Below, in pieces: positions 54,724 to 63,580 of a stretch of 64,000 nt of DNA. Below the pieces are notes generated by a model. It was given only the letters and a program-made list of their open reading frames with translations, was not told the origin of the DNA and searched no databases. How positions within the stretch are numbered: position 1 is the first letter of the stretch; every line of letters starts with the position of its first letter. Both the position numbers and the translations under genes were made by a program. The stretch comes from Pseudaminobacter soli (ex Li et al. 2025) (GTDB lineage Bacteria; Pseudomonadota; Alphaproteobacteria; Rhizobiales; Rhizobiaceae), in contig NZ_PXYL01000003.1 in the NCBI RefSeq assembly GCF_003012705.1, positions 485,947-549,946 on the forward strand, read 5' to 3'.

Positions 54724-54873
54724 AGCATGATCCCGAAAAGTTGCAGACTTTTCGGACAAGATCATGCTTCAAAAACAAAAGGTTAGAGCGAGATGGCGAT
54801 TCAAGGAAAAGCCATCTCGCTCTAAAGCTCAAAGACAAAAGCTTGGGGCGAGGTAGCGAAAGCCGTCTCGCCC
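54724..54873. repeat. Dispersed palindromic repeat, copy 3, composite of three hairpins
   Basis: Hairpin one (54724-54768) has AGCATGAT arms around CCGAAAAGT-TGCAG-ACTTTTCGG, as in copy 1. Hairpin two (54783-54825) has perfect 15-base arms TTAGAGCGAGATGGC and its complement. Hairpin three (54846-54873) has GGGCGAG/CTCGCCC. The tail CAAAAACAAAAG is also shared. It lies directly after the PLP-enzyme stop codon. Confidence 0.82.
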
Positions 54874-54909
54874 TGGGCGGTTGCCGGGTCGGGGCACGCC
54901 CGGCATATG

Positions 54910-54945
54910 AGAAGGGGCGCGACCGCGAATGGTCGCGCCCCTTCT
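54910..54945. terminator. Strong shared hairpin between convergent genes
   Basis: AGAAGGGGCGCGACC-N6-GGTCGCGCCCCTTCT, a perfect 15-bp stem between the PLP enzyme (plus) and the ABC ATPase (minus). It can serve both strands; the downstream bases are moderately AT-rich (TATTTGG on the plus side). Confidence 0.78.
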
Positions 54946-54978
54946 ATTTGGTCGCTGCGTCTGCTGCCCGGCGAACGT

Positions 54979-56304
54979 TCAGCTCGGGTTCTCGAGCGTG
55001 AACATGTCGGTCTTCTCGTCATAGGCGAAGAGCTCGGCATAGCGGGCCCAGCTGGTTATCGCCCGCAGCGTGTATTCCGCGTTCTCTTCCGACATGTGCT
55101 CTTCTAGCTCGTCGCGGAAGCGGCGGGCCGGCGCCTCGTGGCTTGGCCGCTCGTCCAGCACCCGGCGGATATGCGAGGCAAGCGGAACATGCGCGACCAG
55201 TTGGTCCGCGAACAGCTGCTTGCGCTCGTCCACCTCGGACTCGGCAAAGCGCATGCCCGCTTCCGTCAGCTGGATGTCGCCTTCCGCCAGTTCGGCGAAA
55301 TGCAACAGTTGCAGCGTCTCGGCGATCGGGAACAGGTCGTCGATCTCGAGCTGCAGGCTCGCCGCTAGCGGCGGCAGGTCGGCCTTGCCGCGATAGGGTT
55401 CGGCCGCGATCGTCTCGACAAGACCCGAAAGCACATTGGTGGAGACGCGCGGCAGCACCATGTCGATGCCGGTTTCCGCGACCGCGCCTTCGCGCGCCGG
55501 CTCGGCCACCGGCTTCCTCGCCGTCATGCGCTCGTAGATATCCTCCACCAGCGCGCGGAACGCGGGGTCGAGGCGGTCGCGCGGCTGCGGCAGGTTGATG
55601 CGGATCTCGGCCGCCACCCGCCCCGGATTGGACGAGAAGATCAGCACGCGGTCGCACATCAGCACCGCTTCCTCGATATTGTGCGTGACCATCAGGATCG
55701 ACTCGATGGGCATGCGGCCTTCCGACCAGAGGTCGAGCAAGTCGGTGCGCAGCGTCTCCGCCGTCAGCACGTCGAGCGCCGAGAAGGGCTCGTCCATCAA
55801 CAACACCTTGGGATGCACCACGAGCGCCCGGGCGAGGCCCACGCGCTGGCGCATGCCGCCCGACAGCTCCTTGGGATAGGCGCTCTCGAAGCCGTCGAGG
55901 CCGATCAGGTCGATGGCCTCCAGCGCACGCTTGCGCCGCTCGGCGGACTCGATGCCACGCGCCTCGAGCCCAAGTTCGACATTCTGCAGCACGGTCAGCC
56001 AGGGGAAGAGCGCGAAGCTCTGGAACACCATGGCGATGCCGTCCGGCGTGCCGGTGACGGGCTTTCCCTCGAAGGTGATCGAACCGGAGGTCGGATGGAT
56101 CAGGCCGGCAATCGAGCGCAGCAGCGTCGACTTGCCCGAACCGGAGCGCCCGAGCAGGCCGACGATCTCGCCCGGGTTCAGGGTCAGCGCGACATCGTCC
56201 AGCACGACGAACTGGCCGTTGTCATAGCTCTGGCTCACGCCCTTGACCTCGACCAGCGGTACGGCGTTCGCGGCGGTTACGGTGGTGTTGACGAATTCGT
56301 TCAT
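54979..56304 (-). CDS. ABC transporter ATP-binding protein, NitT/TauT type with AAA-associated C-terminal domain
   Basis: A 441-residue protein. The first 260 residues are a standard ATPase: Walker A LLGRSGSGKSTLLRSIAG, signature LSGGMRQRVGLARAL, Walker B VLLMDEPFSALD. The last 130-150 residues (DLPPLAASLQLEIDDLFPIAETLQLLHFAELAEGDIQLTEAGMRF) form the extra AAA-associated domain, winged-helix-like, probably regulatory. GGGAG precedes ATG 56304. The duplicated-permease gene is just upstream. No binding protein is present. Confidence 0.92.
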   Translation of the reverse strand: MNEFVNTTVTAANAVPLVEVKGVSQSYDNGQFVVLDDVALTLNPGEIVGLLGRSGSGKSTLLRSIAGLIHPTSGSITFEGKPVTGTPDGIAMVFQSFALFPWLTVLQNVELGLEARGIESAERRKRALEAIDLIGLDGFESAYPKELSGGMRQRVGLARALVVHPKVLLMDEPFSALDVLTAETLRTDLLDLWSEGRMPIESILMVTHNIEEAVLMCDRVLIFSSNPGRVAAEIRINLPQPRDRLDPAFRALVEDIYERMTARKPVAEPAREGAVAETGIDMVLPRVSTNVLSGLVETIAAEPYRGKADLPPLAASLQLEIDDLFPIAETLQLLHFAELAEGDIQLTEAGMRFAESEVDERKQLFADQLVAHVPLASHIRRVLDERPSHEAPARRFRDELEEHMSEENAEYTLRAITSWARYAELFAYDEKTDMFTLENPS

Positions 56305-56340
56305 GGTCGGTCTCCCGATCGAAATAGATATAGTGTCGGT

Positions 56341-58095
56341 TCAGTCGAGGCGCAGGCGGCGCTCGGCAAAGACGTAGAGCGGGCGCCACATCAGCCGATT
56401 GAACATGGTGACGAACAGCGACATCACGGCAATGCCCAGCACCACGCGCGGAAAATCGCCGGCCTCGGTCGCCTTGGCGATGTAGGAGCCAAGCCCGTAG
56501 GCCTCGAGATGCGTGTTGCCCCAGCTTGCCACCTCGGCAACGATCGAAGCGTTCCACGAGCCGCCAGTGGCGGTCAGCGCGCCGGTCACATAATAGGGGA
56601 ATATCCCCGGCAGCATGACCTTGGTCCACCAGCTCCATGAGCTGAGCTTGAACACGGCAGCCGCTTCCCTGAGATCGGACGGGAAGGCGCTGGCGCCGGC
56701 AATCACGTTGAACAGGATGTACCACTGCGTGCCCAGGATCATCAGCGGCGACAGCCACACATTCGGGCTGGCGCCGGTGGCGACGATGGCAATGACCACG
56801 AAGGGAAACAGCACATTGGCCGGGAACGCGGCCAGGAACTGCGCCACAGGCTGCACCTTCTGGGCAACGGCCGGCCGCAGCCCGACCCAGACCCCGATCG
56901 GCACCCAGACAAGGCTGGCGAGCGCGACCAGAACCACCACGCGCACAAGCGTCGCGAAGCCGCCGCCAAAGGCCTCGGCCACATCGCCCCAGCCAAGCGT
57001 GCGGCGGATATAGAGCACCGTCACCATGGCGCCCGCAATCGCCATGAGCGCAACCAGGACGATCCACAGGCGATCCACCAGCTTGCTGGTCGGGCGCGGG
57101 GCGGCCAGACGCGGCGCCTGGCGCGTGCGGCGGGCGCCCACCAGCATCAGCCGGTCCCAGCCGGCGGCCAGCGGCACGCCGATGAGCTTCAGCAGGCGGG
57201 TGCGGCGCAGCAAGTCATAGACCCAGGAGCGCGGCTTCTGCTGGCTGGCGGTCTGCTCGGCGCGGAACTTGTCGGCCCAGGCCACGATCGGACGGAACAG
57301 CAGCTGGTCGTAGAGCAGGATCAGGATGCCCATGGCGAGCACCGCCCAGCCCACGGCCACGAAATCTTGCTTGGAGATCGCCAGCGCCAGCCAGGAGCCG
57401 ATGCCCGGCAGCTCGACGGTGGTGTCACCCACGGTGATGGCCTCCGAGGCGACGACGAAGAACCAGCCGCCCGACATCGACATCATCGTGTTCCAGATCA
57501 GGCCGGGTGCTGCGAACGGTGCCTCCAGCCGCCAGAAGCGTTGCCAGGAGGTGAGGCCAAAGCCGCGCGAGACCTCGTCCAGATCGCGGGGCACGGTGCG
57601 CAGCGACTGGTAGAAGGAGAAGGTCATGTTCCAGGCCTGGCTGGTGAAGATCGCGAAGATCGATGCCAGCTCGGCGCCCAGCTGGCTGCCGGGAAACAGG
57701 CCCATGAAGAAGGTGACGGTAAACGTCAGGAAGCCCAGCACCGGCACCGACTGCAGGATGTCGAGTGCCGGAATGATGATGATCTCGGCGCGCCGGCTCT
57801 TGGCGGCCAGCGTCGCCACCACGAAGGTGAAGATCAGCGAGGCGATGATGGCCGCGAACATGCGCAGCGTGGTGCGCACCGCATATTCGGGCAGGTTGGC
57901 CGGGTCGAGCGTCACCGGCGCGGTGGAGAGGAGTTCGATCGAGCCGCGCATGGCGATGGCCGCATGCGCCAGCAGGACGAACACCGCCGCCATGATCGAC
58001 AGGGCCAGAATGTCGTAGACATTCGGCATGATGCGGCCGCGCGACAGCGTGGCGGCCTCGCTCAGCGATTCGCGATTGTGGGGCAGGAAGATCAT
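56341..58095 (-). CDS. ABC transporter permease with two fused permease domains, NitT/TauT type
   Basis: A 584-residue protein that carries two BPD_transp_1 domains: the first at about 75-265 (EAA loop near SRGFGLTSWQRFWRLEAPFAAPGLIWNT), a linker, the second at about 360-565 (loop near REAAAVFKLSSWSWWTKVMLPGIFPYYVTGAL). It therefore provides both membrane halves in one chain. I start at ATG 58095 (GAGG upstream). Together with the next ATPase it should import or export an anion-like or other ligand; the missing binding protein leaves the substrate open. Confidence 0.9.
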   Translation of the reverse strand: MIFLPHNRESLSEAATLSRGRIMPNVYDILALSIMAAVFVLLAHAAIAMRGSIELLSTAPVTLDPANLPEYAVRTTLRMFAAIIASLIFTFVVATLAAKSRRAEIIIIPALDILQSVPVLGFLTFTVTFFMGLFPGSQLGAELASIFAIFTSQAWNMTFSFYQSLRTVPRDLDEVSRGFGLTSWQRFWRLEAPFAAPGLIWNTMMSMSGGWFFVVASEAITVGDTTVELPGIGSWLALAISKQDFVAVGWAVLAMGILILLYDQLLFRPIVAWADKFRAEQTASQQKPRSWVYDLLRRTRLLKLIGVPLAAGWDRLMLVGARRTRQAPRLAAPRPTSKLVDRLWIVLVALMAIAGAMVTVLYIRRTLGWGDVAEAFGGGFATLVRVVVLVALASLVWVPIGVWVGLRPAVAQKVQPVAQFLAAFPANVLFPFVVIAIVATGASPNVWLSPLMILGTQWYILFNVIAGASAFPSDLREAAAVFKLSSWSWWTKVMLPGIFPYYVTGALTATGGSWNASIVAEVASWGNTHLEAYGLGSYIAKATEAGDFPRVVLGIAVMSLFVTMFNRLMWRPLYVFAERRLRLD

Positions 58096-58290
58096 TTGCG
58101 AACCTCGATGTCCGAGTGCAGAAAACTTTAGTTTGTTCGGACGCCAGCCCGCCGCTTGTGCCACGAGGGCGTGACGGCGGGGTGACTCTGGACGAAAGGC
58201 ACGCGGTCGTCCGCCGCGACCGGCAAGGGTTGCGGCGGGTGGAGGATCTTCGCGATCAGGAAAAGAGAATCTGCAGCGCGGAGCGGAAGA

Positions 58291-58542
58291 TCAGGCTGCG
58301 AGAGCGTATCCGAAGCTGCAACTGACACCCTCTTCGGAAAGGGTGCGGTGCTCGCGCGACCAGCGGCCCTCGAGCCGTCCGGTCAGCTGGTCACGCTGCC
58401 AGCGGCAGGTGAGTTCGTTGTGGTGGGCCTCTGCCATGGCGGCAGCAGCCGTCCGAAGGCGCTTGCGGGCGACGGGTGCTGCTGCACGCGCGGCGAGGCG
58501 CACATAGTCGCGATCACGGAACGAGAGGATGATGTTGTTCAT
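58291..58542 (-). CDS. Small basic protein of unknown function
   Basis: An 83-residue reading frame starting at ATG 58542, preceded by the strongest ribosome site in this region (AAGGAGGTGA, 5 bases spacing), which is the main evidence that it is real. It is rich in Arg and Ala (MNNIILSFRDRDYVRLAARA then VARKRLRTAAAAMAEAHHNE), helical in the first half, with a short hydrophobic end. No family recognised. It lies between the ABC permease and the frameshifted monooxygenase, with AT/GC content like its neighbours. Confidence 0.6.
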   Translation of the reverse strand: MNNIILSFRDRDYVRLAARAAAPVARKRLRTAAAAMAEAHHNELTCRWQRDQLTGRLEGRWSREHRTLSEEGVSCSFGYALAA

Positions 58543-58928
58543 GGCTCACCTCCTTGGCCCGACAGGACCCGGAAGCGAGCGGACAGACCGTCAGGCCTTG
58601 CCGAGGCTCGCCCGGCGGGACATGCCGGGAGTGGTATCGATTGACGGATGCGTTGTCCGGTTCCGGCTCAGAGCTTTCCCCGAACAGCGACTAGAATGAC
58701 TGTCCATAACCTGGTCGTTTTGTTGTTGACTGCCTCGGGCACACCCGAAGCAAGGGTGCCTTACGCCCGGTGCGTTTGAAGTGTCAAGCTCGAATTGGCC
58801 CAAGATGATGCGCCTCGCCGCAATGTGAAGCACAATGGCCACGATCCTGCCTGGCCGCTGGGCGAATCGGCAGGAAAAGCTGGATTAGAAGCGTTTGTAA
58901 GCCGGCAAATTGTGCCGCGTCGCGGGGG
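58543..58928. other. Intergenic stretch, no supported gene
   Basis: About 385 bases upstream of the small basic gene and downstream of the monooxygenase remnant. A minus-strand frame at 58591-58842 has no ribosome site or family feature. I see no clear promoter, repeat or RNA structure here. Confidence 0.45.
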
Positions 58929-59994
58929 CTAGGCCCACATCTGTTCCTGCGCTTCCGCCCACAGCGCGCGCGTCAGTTCGCCGGCCGGCAGTTCCCGTCC
59001 AAGCCGCACCGCCTGCCCAGACCAGAGAGAGCTGAAATCGGCCGAGCCCGCCGCCTCGCTCCTTGCCTTGAGCGGCGCCAGCGCGCCGCCGGCCAGCGGA
59101 AAGGCCGGCGGCAGATCGGATATCGGCCCCACCTCGCGCATCACGCGGTTGAGGATGCCGCGCGCCGGCCGCCCGGTGAAGACATTGGTGATGGCGATCT
59201 CGTCGCTGCGCCGAGCGCAGCGCCTGCCGGTGCAGCACTGAGACCTTGGCCTCCGGCGTGAAGAGATAGGCCGTGCCGATCTGCACCGCCGAGGCACCGA
59301 GCGCGAAAGCGGCGACGATGCCGCGCGCATCGGTGATGCCGCCGGCCGCGATCACCGGCGCCGATACCGCATCCGCCACCTGCGGCACCAGCGCGAAGGT
59401 GCCGATTTGGGTCGAGACGTCATCGGTCAAGAACATGCCGCGATGGCCGCCGGCTTCCGCGCCCTGCGCGATGATGGCGTCGCAGCCATGGTCTTCCAGC
59501 CAACGCGCCTCTTCCACCGTGGTCGCGCTCGAAAGCACCTTCGCACCGGCCGCCTTCACACGGTCGAGCAGCGACTTTTCCGGCAGGCCGAAATGAAAGC
59601 TCACCACCTCTGGCCGGTACTCCTCCACCATCTCGCACAGCGCGCTATCGAAGGGCGTGCGGCTGGAGCTCGGCGCCGGCGCTTCGGGGTCGAGCCCGAG
59701 CTCGACATAGTAGCCGGCCAGCCGCTTGCGCCAGGCAGCCTCGCGCCCAGCGTCAGGCACCGGCGGCGTGTGGCAGAAGAAGTTGAGGTTGATCGGCTTG
59801 GCCGTCCGCTGCCGGATGATGCCCAGCTCGCTGCGGAACTGTTCCGGCGAAAGCAGCGCGCAGGGCAGGGCACCCAGCCCGCCCGCCTCGGCTACGGCGA
59901 TTGCCAGTTCCGATGTCACCGGCCCGGCCATCGGTGCAAGCAGGATCGGCAGGTCGATGCCGAAGAGTTCCTGGAAATGGCGATCGGTGTGCAT
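58929..59994 (-). pseudogene. Nitronate monooxygenase-like (2-nitropropane dioxygenase family), frameshifted
   Basis: From ATG 59994 the frame encodes a good N-terminal half: LFGIDLPILLAPMAGPVTSELAIAVAEAGGLGAL, VVSFHFGLPEK, GCDAIIAQGAEAGGHRGMF and IAAGGITDARGIVAAFALGASAVQIGTAYLFTPEAK. Shortly after LHRQALRSA (near 59219) it loses family likeness, while the next frame picks up DEIAITNVFTGRPARGILNRVMREVGP and continues to a stop at 58929. One extra or two missing bases near 59215-59222 explain this. It is a recent frameshift or an assembly error; the enzyme would oxidise nitronates with FMN. Confidence 0.85.
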
Positions 59995-60047
59995 GGCTGC
60001 GCTCCGTGATCTGGAAAGTTGAGTGGCTTTGCGGGCGCAGGCACCGT

Positions 60048-60701
60048 TTAGCCGATGATGATCCTGTCCATTGGTATGTCGTGGACCTGCGGATAGATGG
60101 TGGCGATCCGGGCTTCCGCATAGCCGATGCCGAGCACCAGCGGCTTTCGCGGCATGGCCGCCAGCGTGCGGTCGAAAAAGCCGCCGCCATAGCCCAGCCG
60201 ATAGTTTTCGGCGTCGAAACCGACCACCGGCGCGATCACCACGTCGGGAAACACTGCCGGCCCGTTGGATGGAACCAGAATGTTCCACACGCCGCGCTCC
60301 AGCGGTTCGCCCGGCGCCCAGGCGCGGAATTCCAGCGGATGGCCGGCCTGGATCACCACCGGCAGGGCGAAGCGGCCGCCCGCTGCAATAATCTCGTTCA
60401 TCCAGCCGCGCAGGTCGGGCTCGCCCTTGAACGGCCAGTAGAGGCTGATGAGTTTACCGCCCGGCGTGCCGATCGCCTCGGTGAGCCCCACCGCGATCGT
60501 CTCCGTGCGCCGCGCCCGTTCGTCGGCTGACATGGCCATGCGCGCATCGATCAGGCGCTGCCGCTCGGCCTTGCGCCAGCGCTTTACGTCGGCCCAGGCG
60601 GTCGGATCCGCCGGCCGGTCGCCGGGCTGGAACTCCGGCGTCAGCTCATGCATGAAACAGGGTGGAGAGGCATAGCCGCGCACATTGTCGTTGTCGCTCA
60701 T
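60048..60701 (-). CDS. 5-formyltetrahydrofolate cyclo-ligase-family protein
   Basis: A 217-residue protein with RLIDARMAMSADERARRTETIA, ISLYWPFKGEPDLRGWMNEI, the ATP-site VVGFDAENYRLGYGGGFFDRTLA and KPLVLGIGYAEARI. 5-FTHF cyclo-ligase makes methenyl-tetrahydrofolate from 5-formyl-THF with ATP. The N-terminal 40 residues are longer than usual and the match is partial, so it may be a relative with another role. Its gene is divergent from the DUF488 gene. Confidence 0.8.
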   Translation of the reverse strand: MSDNDNVRGYASPPCFMHELTPEFQPGDRPADPTAWADVKRWRKAERQRLIDARMAMSADERARRTETIAVGLTEAIGTPGGKLISLYWPFKGEPDLRGWMNEIIAAGGRFALPVVIQAGHPLEFRAWAPGEPLERGVWNILVPSNGPAVFPDVVIAPVVGFDAENYRLGYGGGFFDRTLAAMPRKPLVLGIGYAEARIATIYPQVHDIPMDRIIIG

Positions 60702-60857
60702 GGGACGTTCTCGCCGTAGGCTGCTTGCCCCAACTATTGGCCCGCAAGCCTCGAAAGGCAAACGAAACGCGCCCTGGCCGAATACAAAGCCGGCACTGCT
60801 GCCCGCGTTGACGCCAGGGCCCGCCGCTGCTGGAATGAGCGACGGGGCGGAGGCATC

Positions 60858-61400
60858 ATGCGGCAGCCATTCTTCACCATCGGTCATGGCACGCGCACGA
60901 TCGACGAATTCGTCCATCTGCTGCAGCGCGCCGAGATCAAGCTGGTGGCCGACATCCGCACCGTGCCGCGCTCGCGCGCCAACCCGCAATACAATGCCGA
61001 CGTGCTGCCTCAAAACCTCACGCCCTTCGGCATCGGCTACATGCATCTGGTCGAACTCGGCGGGTTGCGGAGCCGCTCGAAGACGGTGCCCGCCGCGGTC
61101 AACGGCTTTTGGGAAAACCAGAGTTTTCACAACTACGCCGACTACGCCATGAGCGCGGAATTCCGCGCCGCGCTCGACCGGCTGGTGGAGCTTGGTCAGG
61201 CCGGACGACTCGCCCTCATGTGCGCGGAAAGCGTCTGGTGGCGGTGCCATCGCCGCATCGTCGCCGATTATCTCATCGTGCGCGGCGAGACGGTCTTCCA
61301 CCTGATGGACGACGACCGGATCGAGCCGGCCAGCATGACGCCCGAAGCCGCGCCGCAGGCGGACGGCACGCTGGCCTATCCGCCGCAGCCTCGTATCTGA
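60858..61400 (+). CDS. DUF488-family protein
   Basis: A 180-residue protein starting FFTIGHGTRTIDEFVHLLQ. The family features are TIGHGTRTIDEF, DIRTVPRSRANPQYN, the pair LALMCAESVWWRCHRRIVADYLIVRG (Cys and Cys/His) and the region NPQYNADVL. DUF488 proteins are widespread and of unknown function; the Cys-x(n)-Cys-His cluster suggests a metal or nucleotide role. GGCGGAGG lies ahead of ATG 60858. No link to neighbours is evident. Confidence 0.88.
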   Translation: MRQPFFTIGHGTRTIDEFVHLLQRAEIKLVADIRTVPRSRANPQYNADVLPQNLTPFGIGYMHLVELGGLRSRSKTVPAAVNGFWENQSFHNYADYAMSAEFRAALDRLVELGQAGRLALMCAESVWWRCHRRIVADYLIVRGETVFHLMDDDRIEPASMTPEAAPQADGTLAYPPQPRI

Positions 61401-61409
61401 ACTACGGTC

Positions 61410-61859
61410 TTACCAGCCTGGCTCGAACTCGCTCGGCGTCACCACGCCCTTCTTCAGGATCAGGTTGGCGTAGAGCTGCAATTCGCCGGTCGCCACCACA
61501 TAGGCCGCCTTCCGTGACCGCTCGTAGAAGGCGAAGCGCTCCAGCGGCGCCACCACGAAGGGGCCGGCCAGCCGGTCGATGATCGTCTGGAAGGAGGCGC
61601 AGATCGGCGGCACCTCCTCAGGCGTTTCGACCATGGCCATGCGGAAGGCAGAGGCGGGTGCGAAAGTGTCGAGCGGCATATGGGTGAGGATCGCCTCGAC
61701 CAGCGGCTCGGCCTTGACGCCGTCGGCGCGGATCACCGGGCAGCCAAGCGTGCTGGCCGGGAAGTTGGCGTCGGCAATCACGATCTCGTCACCATGGCCC
61801 ATGGTTCGCAGCGCGTGCAGCAGCTCGGGGCCGAGCAGGGGGTGGATGCCTCGCAACAT
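61410..61859 (-). CDS. RbsD/FucU-family sugar mutarotase-like protein
   Basis: A 149-residue protein: HPLLGPELLHALRTMGHGDEIVIADANFPA (His and Asp of the active site) and a C-terminal FYERSRKAAYVVATGELQLYANLILKKGVV. This fits FucU (L-fucose mutarotase) better than RbsD. It interconverts sugar anomers in the cytosol. No fucose genes are nearby, so the sugar is uncertain. It converges on the DUF488 gene with only nine bases between them. Confidence 0.9.
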   Translation of the reverse strand: MLRGIHPLLGPELLHALRTMGHGDEIVIADANFPASTLGCPVIRADGVKAEPLVEAILTHMPLDTFAPASAFRMAMVETPEEVPPICASFQTIIDRLAGPFVVAPLERFAFYERSRKAAYVVATGELQLYANLILKKGVVTPSEFEPGW

Positions 61860-62178
61860 GTCTTGTCTACCTCATCTCTCGCGTCTTGGGTCCGGTCCGC
61901 GCCGGCAGCAGTCGGCGGAAACGCGCAAAGAAAGGCGAAATGATCGCGCCGCCAGGCATGCCGCGGTCGACCTCCGATGCGCCGCCCGGCGGCGCTCTCG
62001 CATTCCTCCTCCCAAGCGCGCTCCCGTTCCGGTCCTGCCGGTTGCGGTGCGGCTCTTGTCACTATGGAGCACGGTTCGGCGTGCGACGCCAAGATATGGC
62101 AGCACAATTTTGCCGCGCTATTTGACCCCTTGGCGTCCTCCGGGGCGCCATCTCAGGCGTAAACAGGAGGTAAAGGCC
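61860..62178. other. Intergenic stretch, no supported gene
   Basis: About 320 bases between the FucU-like gene (minus) and the small lipoprotein (plus), holding both promoters. The open frames that cross it have no family features. No clear repeat or RNA structure is seen. Confidence 0.45.
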
Positions 62179-62322
62179 ATGCGCTTGCTTCTCCTTGCGG
62201 CACTGCTTCTAGTGCCGGCTCTTACTGGCTGCACGACGACTTCGTGGGTTGGCAATCGCGACTATGCCCAGCCCTGGGAGACGCCGTATCTGGGCTACAG
62301 CGGCATGGGCTCGACCCACTGA
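62179..62322 (+). CDS. Small lipoprotein
   Basis: A 47-residue protein with a complete lipoprotein signal: MRLLLLAALLLVPALTGC, cleavage before the Cys, then a short Tyr/Gly/Trp-rich tail (DYAQPWETPYLGYSGMGS). AGGAGG lies 8 bases before the ATG. After maturation only about 30 residues remain, so it is probably a membrane-anchored envelope peptide. No family is recognised. Confidence 0.72.
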   Translation: MRLLLLAALLLVPALTGCTTTSWVGNRDYAQPWETPYLGYSGMGSTH

Positions 62323-62462
62323 TAGCGGCGGTCAGGATAGCGGAGGGGCAAGCGAGTGCGGCCGCTGCAGTGCGGGCCGCCGGCCTGAACGGCTATATGG
62401 AGCCGGGCTTGCCGGGCTGGCATCCGCACGTGGCTGACAGAACCATCGAAAGGGATCGAAGC

Positions 62463-62765
62463 ATGACAAGACTGTTATGGATCGCCGCTTTGGTTGCGAC
62501 AGTTTCCTGCGGCTCGGCATTCGCCCAAGCCGAAGACGAGGATGCACCGGAAGGACCGGGCACGCAGCGGGTGATCGCCGACCCGGATATCGTCGGGTCA
62601 TTCTACACCGACGGCAGCATGAGCCGGCTTGCCCCGCCCGAACAGCTGGTGCGCGCGTGGAACGCCCTGTCGCCGGACCTGCGCAACCAGATCCGGGCCG
62701 AATGCGCATCTCCGGAGGATGATCAGGAAGACGGCTTTTGCTCCGCCGTGAGCAATTTCGAGTAA
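62463..62765 (+). CDS. Small exported protein of unknown function
   Basis: A 100-residue protein with a signal peptide (MTRLLWIAALVATVSCGSAFAQ, cleavage after AFA). The acidic mature part (AEDEDAPEGPGTQRVIADPDIVG) has two Cys (ECAS and GFCSAVS) that could form a disulfide in the periplasm. No family recognised. AAGGGA lies 9 bases before ATG 62463. The upstream extension of the frame overlaps the lipoprotein gene and is not coding. Confidence 0.72.
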   Translation: MTRLLWIAALVATVSCGSAFAQAEDEDAPEGPGTQRVIADPDIVGSFYTDGSMSRLAPPEQLVRAWNALSPDLRNQIRAECASPEDDQEDGFCSAVSNFE

Positions 62766-62867
62766 GCGGCCGGCCGCCACATGTTGCCGGAATGCTGGAG
62801 CCCTTGGCGATGGCAGCGCGGCAGGGCTAGACTTGGCCCCGCCCTGCACGGGATTGGAGCCATCGAC

Positions 62868-63302
62868 ATGTTCTTCGGTCACCTTGCCTTGATCTGCGCT
62901 GCGGTGTTCACCGGCGCGGCGCTTTATATCAACGTCGCCGAACAACCGGCGCGTCTCACCCTCGACGACGCCACCCTGCTGTCGGAATGGAAGCCGGCCT
63001 ACAAGCGGGGCTTTGCCATGCAGGCCCCACTCGCCGCCGTCGGCTGCCTGCTCGGCCTGATCGCGTGGTGGCAAACGGGCGGGGCATGGTTCCTGGTCGG
63101 CGCCATTTTCATGATCGCCAACTGGCCCTGGACGCTCCTGGCCATCATGCCGACCAACAACACGCTGATGGCTACCGGCGAAACGGAGGCCGGCCCGCAA
63201 AGTCGGGCGCTGATCGAAAAATGGGGCTCGTTACATGCGGTTCGCACGCTGCTCGGCGCATTGGCGGCGATCGCGTTTCTGATCGCGCTGTCCGGGCTGT
63301 GA
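62868..63302 (+). CDS. DUF1772-family membrane protein
   Basis: A 144-residue protein with four helices and the DUF1772 (anthrone-oxygenase-like) pattern: FTGAALYINVAEQPARLTL, WKPAYKRGFAMQAPLAAVGCLLG, NWPWTLLAIMPTNNTLMAT and WGSLHAVRTLLGALAAIAFLIAL. Function unknown; the family is widespread. Start ATG 62868 gives a sensible first helix, though its ribosome site is weak. Confidence 0.82.
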   Translation: MFFGHLALICAAVFTGAALYINVAEQPARLTLDDATLLSEWKPAYKRGFAMQAPLAAVGCLLGLIAWWQTGGAWFLVGAIFMIANWPWTLLAIMPTNNTLMATGETEAGPQSRALIEKWGSLHAVRTLLGALAAIAFLIALSGL

Positions 63303-63430
63303 GCCCTTAAACGGTTGCTCTGACGACATCGGCCCGCGGGCCGCGACCTGTGCCGCTCCCGCGCCAAAGACGAGCAAAACCGCTCGCCATCCGCGATGGC
63401 CAAAAGTCGAAAAAATTTGGAAAAGCGAGG

Positions 63431-63457
63431 AAAAACAAGACCATCCGAAGGGATGGT
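63431..63457 (-). terminator. Intrinsic terminator of tRNA-Leu
   Basis: On the minus strand ACCATCC-CTTC-GGATGGT followed by CTTGTTTTT. The stem begins with the ACCA 3' end of the tRNA (63454-63457), so the tRNA is probably cut from a short precursor. Confidence 0.8.
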
Positions 63458-63538
63458 GCCCAGGAGAGGACTCGAACCTCCACGCCTCGCGGCACACGGA
63501 CCTGAACCGTGCGCGTCTACCAATTCCGCCACCTGGGC
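63454..63538 (-). tRNA. tRNA-Leu, anticodon CAG
   Basis: An 85-base gene with CCA encoded. Acceptor GCCCAGG pairs with CCTGGGC; the anticodon stem ACGG/CCGT holds the loop TTCAGGT (anticodon CAG). A long variable arm (GCCGCGAGGCGT) marks it as class II, and the T loop is GGTTCGAGTCC. It reads CUG leucine codons, the commonest Leu codon in this GC-rich DNA. Confidence 0.97.
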
Positions 63539-63551
63539 TAGGTGTGCCGCC

Positions 63552-63580
63552 GATGTAAGCGGACAGCGGGGCCGTGTCAA
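63552..63580 (-). promoter_or_regulatory. Promoter of tRNA-Leu
   Basis: On the minus strand TTGACA (63580-63575), a 17-base spacer, then TACATC (63557-63552), a near-consensus housekeeping promoter, 13 bases before the mature 5' end. Confidence 0.85.

Noticed and set aside
63454..63538. tRNA-Leu as an integration site of a genomic island
   Set aside because: No integrase, no direct repeat of the tRNA end and ordinary genes on both sides within the window.
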